The notes under the pieces: model-generated
What the model was told of the DNA's origin: nothing
The model's input: only the letters and a program-made list of their open reading frames with translations
The model's database searches: none
Made by a program: the position numbers and the translations under genes
Assembly (NCBI GenBank): GCA_036583965.1
Contig: JAZBQD010000014.1
Location: forward strand, 43,064,990 to 43,128,989
Direction: 5' to 3'
Origin: Prunella strophiata
Taxonomy: Eukaryota; Chordata; Aves; Passeriformes; Prunellidae
Length of the DNA stretch: 64,000 nt
Shown here: positions 54,655-64,000 of the stretch, piece after piece
Layout: each line of letters begins with the position of its first letter
Position numbering within the stretch: the stretch's first letter is position 1

Positions 54655-57600
54655 CTATGGCATGAAAATTATGAGAAGGCATATTTTAGTCAGTCAGTAA
54701 ATACATGTTTACATCATAATAAAACCAAAATAAATTACTAAACTGTATTTCTTCCTATATCCAATTATTCCGCTGTGTGTGAGGAGGATGTACTTGGCAT
54801 CATGCAGATGAACTACCCTTCTGTAGTTCAGCATGAACAGATATTTTTGCTACAAAATTACAAATTACTTGAAATCCAGAGGGAGGAAAAAAAGAGAATG
54901 CAACAATAACTTATTAACAGCAGTATTTTTAATAGATTATGGGAACAACCATGGGCCATAACAATGCATTTCAAGTGCTAAAAATGGTTACTGATTCATA
55001 CATAATTTTCCTTTTTCATGTCCAAGACAGCTTTTCATATCTAAGACAGTGTGAAGTATTTGAGGTATGTCCACTGATAAATATTATTTGCTTTCCTAAT
55101 TTAATTTGGTAATCAAATTATGAGTCTGTGTAGAATCTTTCACTCTATGTTTTTCTTGGACCTAATCACTTTAATCATATGATATGGTATCATATTTTAT
55201 TCTGCAAAGAATACCTTTTTCCAAAGAATCCTGGTGCGTCTTGCCCCTGGAAAAGAAGCTCTGCTTACTCTCACCACTGGTGTTAAGTGAAACTTTTACC
55301 ATATTTTTGCCCCAAACATATTTTTCCTGGGCTGGCTTTTCTTCTCTGCCATCTCTTACCTTTAGAGAATTGTTTGAGTATTGAAAACCTCACTAGCACA
55401 TGAGACGGGAATTTGCTTTGCAAGGCTGAGTGCCACAGCAGAAGCCAAGAGAGGTTGAAGGAAGACAATGGATAATTCAAGCAGCAAGGTAAAGGACAGC
55501 ACCTAACAAAGAGACAGTGCAGTCTGGTGCTAGAAGATGTGAAAACAGGGAAAACAGAAATAATATGAGGAGCTGGACACTAAGTGTCAAGAGAAGTGAT
55601 ATAGCAGACTGAGATGTGAAATGGTCTGGGATGGAGGCAATTTTTCTCAGTTGGTTGTTGAGCTACCAAGTCCACATTTAGCATTGATTAGGGCTGGACA
55701 CAGAGGGAAGCTATAAAGTGGGAGAAAATAACAAAAAATTTGAAATGCTCACTAAGGTAGACAGGAAGATTCCAGGACTGGTATTTGCTGCTGGAGATGG
55801 AGATGCAGGTTTGGGAGAGGAAGACTTGAGGACCTGGAGCAGACATGGGCTATGGGCTGCAGAGTCAGGATGTGAACTCTGGATTAAGCAACTGGAGGAT
55901 GAGAGTTCTTTGAAAAGCTGAGACTTTGTAATGATGTGGGAACCATGAGGCAGGAGAAGTGACAGGTACGTATAGGGGGGCTGAATGAAGCTCTACAATG
56001 GGACAAGAGCAATACAGGTCTGCAGACCAGCCCAGCTGTACGGCAGCAACAAGGCTTCTGTGAGTGAAGAAAAGTGAAGAAAGGGAAAGTGTAAACACAC
56101 ATACACATGCCCTAAACCCCTGTACTCTTCAACACTTTCACTGCTGGAAACCATGACAGCCCCAGGTCTGGCTAGACTGAGGATGTCCCATAAGCCTGTC
56201 CTTCCCTAAAGAGCAAGCAGAGGCTGCTATGGCAATAGCATATTATCCTGACTTACTGAGAGGAGGGGCTTAATGATAGAAGATATTTCCCTTGCAGTTT
56301 GATACCTGCTCTCTGAACAGCTGCCATTGCATATGGAATGCTACCAAGACCTTGGATAATAAGCAGTACTTGCATAATAGAGTTGTGATTTCAGGAGGTC
56401 CAGATTAATGGAGAGAAAGAACACAGCCTGGAATCTAGACTTCTGTAAAACAGATAACTCCAACTTTTCTAAAACAGGTAAGAGAAAGATTTAATAAATA
56501 TTCATTGCACCTGTACTCTTCAAAGCAATGCTTTTTCCTATTTAGTTATTACACACTGATTAATACCTACTAATATGTATAAATATCATATTCTTAAAAT
56601 AATATTTTCATAAATACTGTCCTCAGTAGGCAAATTCTTCCACTTTAACTTTCCTTCTACTGTAGCTTGTATTTGCCATATACGACTTCATTAACTCTCA
56701 AGCAGGGTTCATCAACATAATTTTTTAATTAACTTAATCACAATACTGATATATAAAAACAAAAGGAATTGGATATTATTAGCACAATTCTTACCTAACT
56801 GCATACAAATGTCACAGATGTTACTTATTGTTCCCACTGTACCAGTAATTGTAACATGCTACATGCAGTTAAACTAAAATATGTTCAATGATCCACGTAA
56901 TGCTCACATTGCTTTATATATCCTTTCACATCAATTCAGTTGAAATAAAAATGGGTGATTAGATGATTGCCTAACAGGTAAGTTGTTAAAGTAAAAATTG
57001 CAAATAATGCTTATTATTTTTATGACAAAACCTAGGACTCTGTATAAAGCTTTGTATTTACAAAATGAGCTAAAATGTTACACTTTGAAAACACACATAA
57101 CAGAAATATTAAGGGGTGTGAATGGTCAGAAATTTGGAAAAACCTATCTGGTAACTGGAATAGATTGCACTAGATTAAAATATAATTCAAAACAGCCCAA
57201 CAATACTCTCAGAGTAATTCCAGAAAAATAAAACAGTTCATGTAAAATTAGGGCTTTTACTATAAAGAATAGCAAGGGGAAAAGAGAGTAGATAAGGAAT
57301 AATAGTACACAAAGCTTTTGACTCAACCTTCTTTTATTTTTGGGTGGGTTTTTTTGTTGGTTTTTTTTTGGTTTTTTTTTGGTTGGTTGGTTCAGTTTGG
57401 TTTTTGGTGTTTTTTTGTTGTTGTTGTTTTGGTTTTTTGTTTTTGTTTGTTTGTTTGTTTGTTTGTTTGTTTTTGTTTTGGTTTTTTGTTGTTTTTGGTT
57501 TTTTTTGTTTTTTAGTTCAGGAAAAATTACTTATTATGAACTTGCTAAAAATGTAAAATAACCCCCAACAGGTATGACAGAGAAGAACATGGTTATTAGG

Positions 57601-60600
57601 ATATATTTACACATAAAAAAATATATACTTAAAAAAACCCAAATAAATGTGTTAAGCCTAGTGGACCTTTGCAAATGCCAGTTAAATGCCATATGAATGC
57701 CTGCCAGTGACAAACTGTGAATTAACTATATACAAAAATCAAGATTCTCCTATCATAATGTTTCCTAGCTCCACCAGAAGTTTCCTCAAAATGTAATTTC
57801 TTACTGGAAACAGGTCTTTTTATCTGCTCCAAGGCTTTGGAGAGCACATCAACAGTACTAGGGGAACACAGAGTAGCAGAGATGTCAGCGTTTAGGGTCC
57901 TGCAACAAACCAGGCAGTAACCAACCAGTATCTTTTTTTTTTCAGTCCAAGAGAAAAGACAACTCAATAGGCAGATACAAAAAATTGAGTCAAACAGGTG
58001 ACTTTTTTTAAAAACTGAAGTTTTTCCAGTATCTTTAGATAAGACAGTTGCACTCATTAAACTGCAGAAGCAGAAACAAGAGAAACAGTAAGTTCTTACC
58101 CATGCATTTAGCATGCTTTCTTGTCTTAATTATGAGGGATGGAAACCATAAACTTCAACCATTTCCTGGGCATATTTGTCATATTCTAATACCAAGCTGT
58201 TCATTGAATCAGATGTATTCCCTTAATTCTGGGTGCACCATCAAAGGATTGCTCTCTCTGCCTACTTAGTGCTCCAGGTCATCTTCATCTATGTCTGAAA
58301 CTGTTCAACTGAAAAATTAACCTCAACAAATGGGAAGTATTTTTTAACCTTGAAAACCAATTCTACTTTCATTAAAGTTTGGCAAGTGTTATTTTAGTCA
58401 GTACTAAAAACATATGCACACTATAATGTCATGGTGCTGTTGCTCATTCCGCCCCAATACAATATGCATATGTGTGTTGGCTGGCTTTGCTTGAGAATAC
58501 ATGGACTTAGCAGTGAATGCTGCAATGTTCAGAAAAATAAAGTTTTCTTAAAGTACAGATGCAAAATTTTGGATCCAAACTGTGAAGACAATCTAGTCAT
58601 ATCCTGTAGCTTGAGTTATTCTGTTGGGGCTAAGACAGTAGACAGAAAACTTGCTATTGTCTGATTTTAAAAAATGTCACTTCTGAAAATTATTACAGCA
58701 CATATCTTCTGGACATCAGGGTAGCTCCAATGGCTTCAGCATAGAGCAGGCCATGCTGCCTGTCCTCCTGCATGCAAACTGCATCCATCATTGTGTAAGG
58801 CTTTAAATTCTTCTGATGGAAGACCAGGAGATCCTGGAATAGCACCAAGCTGGGGGTCAAACTCCTTATGTTTTCCTCTTGCTTATTAAGTTATCTCAGG
58901 ACAGGTTCTTTTTATCTCTGCACCTGTTCCCCTGTGTCCACCCTCTAAGTCACTCACTTCAGTTGCAAAGCACAGCTTCAAGAACCTAATCTTATTTATG
59001 GTCTCTAAGCTCTACTACAATACAAAGAATTAACAGGAGACAGCAAAAATATTTTAGAAAATTCACACAGGAATCCCAAGGTAGACATGTGGGAAATGGC
59101 TACACAGACAGACATATTTTCTAATGACTCTCAGAGCTTCAAATGCACCTTACACAAGCTGGGCAGCTCCATCCCCTTCAGCTACAAAACCAACTTCATA
59201 CAGCTCAGCCCTGAGTGCAGCCCAGCAAACTGAAGGCCATGAAGGACATAAGGGGTTTTGTTTTGTTCAAGTCTGTGACTGTCCTAACACAGTTACAAGG
59301 CTGCACATCCTGACTTTATCTGGCCAACTTGGAGCAAAGCAGAGCAGGTGGCACAGCTGTTTGCCTCCCTCCATTTAGACCTACCTACAGCCCTTGACCA
59401 GAAACTTAATAAGATTGGGAACCTGGCATTAAAATTCCCTTGTGCAGTTATGGCCATACTGTTTGTAGCCAGTTTAGGACTTATTTATACTGCCATTTGT
59501 AAGTCCTGAAAAGAAGGCAGAGAGGTAGGAAATGCCATTTAATTCCAAGAAGACACAAACTCTAGCCGAGAGTATTTTAGGAAAATATAAATTTCTATAC
59601 CTATTCAAACTACTTTTAATTGAAAATATAATGAGAAAATGTTACTTAACTATCTTTCATGTTTTAAAGGATTTACAGGGATATATTTATAAAAATGTGA
59701 GAAGAAAACACACAGTTTGCGTAATTTTTTATATTGACAAAGGCTAAGGAGCAGGGAAGGTATAGCTACCTTAGGTTAAAGTCCAGTGCTTCAATACTTT
59801 AAAAAATACATTTATAGAACAAACACTCCCCACCTGTGAAATACACTGTGAGTAGAACAGATGGTTTTCTATCTACATCATTTCCTGGAAAGTCATTTGA
59901 CTGCCTTTGTTGCTGAGCTTCTAGAGAAACCACTTTCCTTCCTAATTTTGTTAAGTGCAGTCTAAACCAGCTTTTTGTCAGGTAACTGAGTGGACTATAA
60001 ATTTGCAAAGCACAATAATGCAGTCTTTATTTAACAGGTCTTCACTGCAGCTTCTGTTTGTTATAGTTTGACCCCTGTATGTGAACATACCTTTGGAAAA
60101 GTCTTACTGTATTAAGCTTGACATGAAAGCAAAGCATTATGTTAGGAAAAAAACCCACTATTGCCACCTCAATGGTTGAAGATGTTTCAGAATTTTCAAG
60201 GAATAAATAACAGTCTGAAAAGTTCCTTTCTTCCACTCAAAGTGTGGCCTGAACTGATGAAGATTTTATTCTTGCATCCTAGCAAGCACTGTAGTGGACT
60301 CTGATTTATAAATTGCTGTTTGGATGATCTTCATCCAAAGCTTCTACTTGGACAGACCTCACAGTTTGGCATCATTTGGAAATTTTCTAGAAACATAACA
60401 AACTGCAGTTGGTGACAGCTCATTCTAACAGAATATTCCAGCCTTTGGTTTTATTAGAAGCTTAAAAATCATTAGAATTAAGCATAAGACTTAATAAGCA
60501 TTAAAAACTTCCTTTGAAATAATACACAGCAGATCTATATTCCACATATTCCATAATGGGAATTGATACAAAGTAGGCCATAAAGTCAGATGAAAAGAAT

Positions 60601-61008
60601 ATTCTCTAACCCTTCCAAAGCACAATCTTTTAATCCTGGGACAAATATTTACAGAAAATAAAAGAAAAAGGTCAAAAAAAGTACTTTGTCTAGCGCCTTA
60701 GATTGAAAAGTTTCTGTGGCCTTCACTAAAAGCAGAATTTCATCCTCATTTGTTTTGATGCTGTTTTCTTTATCTCAGTCACAGCTCACTGCACAGCTGC
60801 CCACATGAAACTTGCCCCTAGGCCCCATATGGATGCTCAAGGCAATCAAAGCAATGATGGAATGAGCATGGGCAATTACTGTCCTTCTGTCACCTCCTCT
60901 GCTTTTTCCAAAGATAGATTAGTGGCCAAGGGACAATGCTCTCACTTGAGAGTGCGCACTTTTTTTCTCACATCCATTGTATACTACAGTAAATAGCAGA
61001 GAGGAAAT
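54655..61008. other. TMEM117: Non-coding sequence, preceding TMEM117 intron
   Basis: No further TMEM117 exon was found. A purine-rich, slightly GC-richer block at about 55390-56100 has no recognised content. A T/G simple repeat lies at 57331-57513. The receptor-like block and a small ORF follow at the right on the opposite strand. Confidence 0.5.
57331..57513. repeat. T/G-rich simple repeat with (GTTT)n core
   Basis: About 180 bases made almost only of T and G, with a regular GTTT array near 57439-57472 flanked by irregular TTG and GGTT runs. It opens long artificial reading frames of Phe, Val, Cys, Trp, Leu and Gly that are not genes. Likely length-polymorphic. Confidence 0.95.
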
Positions 61009-61010
61009 TA

Positions 61011-61016
61011 TATAAA
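61011..61016 (+). promoter_or_regulatory. TATA-like box upstream of the receptor block
   Basis: TATAAA lies about 260 bases before the receptor's start codon. A possible short first exon ending at AGA|GTAAGC (about 61069-61077) could splice to the acceptor at 61254-61255. Such motifs are common in AT-rich DNA, so this is only suggestive. Confidence 0.2.
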
Positions 61017-61272
61017 GCTTTCCATATAAGTTCATGAAGATCTGCTTGTGTGGGTGTTGTAGAGTAAGCTGTGTTACCTACTTGGAGTTTACATTTCTTT
61101 CAGCTAGAGGAGAGAAGTTGTACATTATTCTATGTTCTGAATTCTTTTGCCAGTTCAAACACACTGAATCTTAACTTACAATTTTTGAATTTTAAGTGCA
61201 GTGTATCCAACTCTATTTTTATTTTAATGGCTGTTGGTCTCTCTTTTCCCTTCAGGTGTACTCCATGGACAG

Positions 61273-62279
61273 ATGATGAATGGTACATGCATTATTTTCA
61301 TTTGCAACAGAAATCCTAAGCTGGAGTGGTACTGTTATTTGCTGATTCTGGTTTGCCTTTTCACTTTATTAACAGGATTTCTAGGCAATATACTTGCACT
61401 ACGACACTATGTTTACTGCATGAAGACATGGACTACCAATACCATATTTTCTCTTTAATTTGGCACTGTGTGACTTTACTTGGACTCTCATGGCACCTTT
61501 TTCAGTGTATCATAATATCCAGAAGTTTGCTGTCTATTTCAGTCAAGCGTTTTATCAGATCATAGGACTATTTTTTAGTATTAATATCTATGGAAGTGTG
61601 TATTTCCTGACACTCATCAGTTTTGACAGATACATAGGTGCTGTTCATCCCATCAGCTCATTAACATGGTGGGACAAAGAAAAGGCTGTGTTTTGCACCA
61701 TTGGGGTATGGATCTTCATAGTGATTGCATCAGGGCCTGAGATTTACTACACAGTTGCAGCCAGAAGACAGCATGACATCATAAATTACCTGGACAGCAC
61801 TGAAGAACCATTACAATTTGCTGTGCCATTCACAGTCTCCAAAATTGTACTGAGACTCCTAATTCCAGCCACAGTCATCTTTACATGCTATATGTTGACT
61901 CTCAAAGCATTACTACAATTCAGTAAACGTCAGCAAAGAAGGAACAGACTTGTTAGGCCTCTGCTACTGATTTCAGCTGCTATGATTGTGTTTGCTGTTT
62001 CTTTCATACCTTACCACGTTATGATGATGGTGATACTAATTTACAGAATTAATTGTCAACCACCCTGTGGGAACATAAGCACATTAAGTGCCATTTACAA
62101 AGTCACAGAGATCATCTGCAGCATCAACAGCTTGCCTTGACCCAATCATTTTTACAATAGCAAATAAGACATTCTATCAAAGAATTAAAAGTATAAAATG
62201 TCATCCCAAATGCCAGTACTGCTGTTGTCTCACAGGAAGGGTAAGGGAAATCACTCTGTCCCTGAGAACAATGACTTAA
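61273..62279 (+). pseudogene. P2Y-type class A GPCR, frameshifted coding block
   Basis: A single-exon, 334-codon receptor (conceptual) with two one-base insertions: an extra T in 61454-61456 and an extra T at 62132/62133. Ignoring them gives a seven-helix class A receptor. It has N-glycosylation site NGT near the N-terminus, TM1 GN (39), TM2 NLALCD (62-67), TM3 ending in DRY (118-120) then VHP, TM6 FIPYHVM (244-250) and TM7 NSCLDPIIF (285-293). The pattern NIYGSVYFLT...DRYIGAVHPI and FAVSFIPYHVM is closest to the P2Y1/P2Y11 purine-receptor branch, with SUCNR1/OXGR1 as relatives. A splice-acceptor-like TTTTCCCTTCAG ends at 61255, 17 bases before the tandem ATGs, as in GPCRs with a non-coding first exon. 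The conserved TM3 and ECL2 cysteines are absent (Tyr94, Asn171), as are the basic TM6/TM7 ligand residues (Met251, Glu279). It lies within a TMEM117 intron on the opposite strand. Pseudogene is the plain reading, but assembly error is possible. Confidence 0.85.
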
Positions 62280-62573
62280 ACACCAGTGCACAAAGACTTG
62301 CATCTCCAGCTGCTCATTTGGCTTCGTGTCATTACACCTATTTCATATTAGGTCTCCCATATTGTACAGATATCTCTCAAATAAGCAAGAATACACAGAA
62401 ATGCAGAGCAAAACTTAACATGACAAGAAATACTAGCAGCTCCTAGCTTTACACAATTGGCATTTTAAACATTGTTGTCATACCCATATCATTGTTGTCA
62501 ATTTTAAACATTGTTGTTGAAATTTATTGTAAAAGAATACTTCTATCTGTACGTACATGCAACATGTAATAAA
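62280..62573 (+). other. Probable 3' UTR of the receptor block with poly(A) signal
   Basis: AT-rich sequence after the stop codon, with AATAAA at 62568-62573 as a plausible cleavage signal. It contains an imperfect 39-bp tandem duplication at 62462-62520 (ATTTTAAACATTGTTGT, twice). There is no transcript evidence, so the UTR assignment is an inference from position. Confidence 0.4.
62462..62520. repeat. Imperfect tandem duplication, 39-bp spacing
   Basis: ATTTTAAACATTGTTGT occurs at 62462 and again at 62501, with a third ATTGTTGTCA between them. Confidence 0.8.
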
Positions 62574-63150
62574 AAATGATGAAAAGTTCTAAGTAGCTCC
62601 TTTAATTCCGGGAGAGAAAAATACAGCAAGATTAAGAGCAGACAGTGTTGAGAAGCCTCCTTATAGTTTCTGTTAATTATTTCTTCATCTGTTTGTAAGT
62701 GCTGCTGTGATTGTGATTGTGCAATTAATAACTGTCAGAATGCTTACAGCTGAACTGCTTGAGCATTTGCAGAGGCTTTCTACAAGTACTTCATTTTAAT
62801 GCTGCTTGCTCTAGAGTTCCACTGGCAGTGGAACCTCATTAACCCAGGAAAGTGCAGCACATTCCCAAAACAAACAAACAAAAAATAAATAGTATGATAA
62901 AGTCCCTGAGGATAGTCAGAGCCACAGTGAATCTGCTCGTGAAACAAACAAGCTTGGATTAGAGAGCTGTGCTAAGTCTTCTCCCAGGCAACAGGGGTTC
63001 CCTGCAAACCCCGGGCAACCACAGTTGTTTGTTATTAGTGCTCTGCTTCAGGGGAGCCTGTGTTCTGCCACGAACTCTGAACTCCTCAACAGGGAGAAGT
63101 CTGCACTGGAAAAGCTCTGAAATAAAAAGATGGCTGAGCTGCAAGAAGAG
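62574..63150. other. Intergenic-like sequence between the receptor block and the small ORF
   Basis: Contains a 19-bp near-perfect palindrome at 62816-62834 (GTTCCACTG, one base, CAGTGGAAC). From about 62960 there is a GC-richer segment that could be the 5' UTR of the ORF at 63157. Confidence 0.4.
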
Positions 63151-63156
63151 TAAGAG

Positions 63157-63498
63157 ATGCCACAACACAGAATGCTGCTTCTCCTGCTCCTTTGGGGTCT
63201 TAGCATCACAGTTTTGGGACAGTCCAAGATAATTACACTACAATACATTTTAGTCATTCAACCAGCACAACAGTCAGAACATCCACCTTCAAGAGTCATT
63301 AAATATGTGTTCTTTCATCACACTGTAGGGGCAAAACAATCATGTTCCAATAATCAGCCACCTGCTGACTTGTTTTCATGCCAAGTTCCACACATTACCT
63401 TGTTAATTATGAAAGCCCATGTATCAGTGAGCACATTAACTTTACTTTCAAAGTTACTGATGACGAAGTGGATTTTAATATACTTTGTACAGTCTTAA
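63157..63498 (+). CDS. Unrecognised ORF with N-terminal signal sequence
   Basis: A 113-codon ORF directly after an in-frame stop (TAA at 63151), so its ATG start is well bounded. Residues 1-22 (MPQHRMLLLLLLWGLSITVL) form a textbook signal peptide: a short basic n-region, a Leu-rich core, and likely cleavage after Gly22 in VLG|QSK. The remaining 91 residues are not recognisable, have a hydrophobic C-terminal stretch, and show no domain. One possibility is a first coding exon that splices out, for example at CA|GTGAGC near 63428. The ORF tail would then be intron. A poly(A) signal AATAAA lies at 63945-63950. Same strand as the receptor block, opposite to TMEM117. It could also be chance. Confidence 0.3.
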   Translation: MPQHRMLLLLLLWGLSITVLGQSKIITLQYILVIQPAQQSEHPPSRVIKYVFFHHTVGAKQSCSNNQPPADLFSCQVPHITLLIMKAHVSVSTLTLLSKLLMTKWILIYFVQS

Positions 63499-64000
63499 TT
63501 CTTTAATTTCCAAAGTTTTAATATCATTTTCTCCTTGTATGTATTAGAAAACTATTCTATTCTACATGGGTATTCAATCTCTCTTGTTCTGTTTCAATTG
63601 TATTGACTAAATACATACGTATAAAATCCAGAATTTTTTTAATTGTCTGTAACTGTAACAAGAAAAGAATCCAGTCCTGATAATCTGAAACACTTTACAA
63701 GTGTTGGGATGTTACTATTACACTCACAACATCCCACAGAAAAATTGCATGCTTTATGTGTACTTACCTCATTCTAAGTACTGCTTCTTTCCTTTGATAT
63801 TTCTTAATATTTCAATTTTTCTTACTTTAAAAGAAAAATATTCTTTTTTTTTAAATTTAATTTTCTATTGGAAACATGCCTCTATGTCTGTTTGCCGCCA
63901 TTGTCTGTGTCCACAAGTTCTATGAAGCTCATTAATTATCTATCAATAAAGCCATCTATAACAGAGGTCCCAAGATGCTCACACACATAAGAAAAAAAAG
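63499..64000. other. Non-coding end of window
   Basis: AT-rich, with AATAAA at 63945-63950 that could end a plus-strand transcript from the 63157 ORF. No other feature seen. Confidence 0.4.

Noticed and set aside
55390..56110. Purine-rich block considered as an unknown repeat or exon cluster
   Set aside because: I could match it to no repeat family and found no paired splice sites with a shared open frame. Left as unclassified intron.
57318..57561. Three overlapping ORFs of Phe, Val, Gly, Trp and Cys repeats
   Set aside because: They are translations of the T/G simple repeat at 57331-57513.
1..64000. CRISPR arrays, operons, bacterial or phage genes
   Set aside because: No regularly spaced repeats and no prokaryotic gene density. 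The whole window has vertebrate intron character.

Overview
The window is vertebrate nuclear DNA, almost certainly from a bird. It is AT-rich and gene-poor, with stop-dense reading frames and exons bounded by GT-AG splice sites. Its repeats are characteristic of birds: CR1 LINE fragments with the typical 3' tail, and ERVL-type solo LTRs of a family common in bird genomes. The species cannot be read from the sequence.

Most of the window lies inside one gene on the minus strand, which I recognise as TMEM117 from two exons whose translations match the family closely. The upstream exon is at 54522-54654 and the downstream exon at 6705-6804. Their phases fit each other (phase 2 donor, one-base completion at the acceptor). 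The intron between them is about 47.7 kb. The first coding part of TMEM117 should lie beyond the right end and the rest beyond the left end.

Region by region. 1-6704 is intron with one old CR1 fragment. 6705-6804 is a TMEM117 exon. 6805-54521 is the large intron, holding at least five CR1 insertions of different ages, two or three LTR pieces, a possible tRNA-derived SINE, homopolymer tracts and small hairpins. 54522-54654 is the other TMEM117 exon. 54655-64000 is the preceding intron. Nested in that last intron, on the opposite (+) strand, is a nearly complete single-exon coding block for a class A G-protein-coupled receptor of the P2Y type (61273-62279). It is broken by two single-base insertions. 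About 0.9 kb further on is a small ORF with a convincing N-terminal signal sequence (63157-63498), followed by a poly(A) signal.

The most interesting item is the nested receptor. It keeps seven hydrophobic segments, a DRY motif and a DP-type TM7 motif. It has lost both cysteines of the usual TM3-ECL2 disulfide, and the basic TM6 and TM7 residues that P2Y receptors use for nucleotide phosphates. It is either a decaying receptor gene or, if the two extra T bases are assembly errors, an unusual orphan receptor. No CRISPR array, operon or other prokaryote-type system is present.
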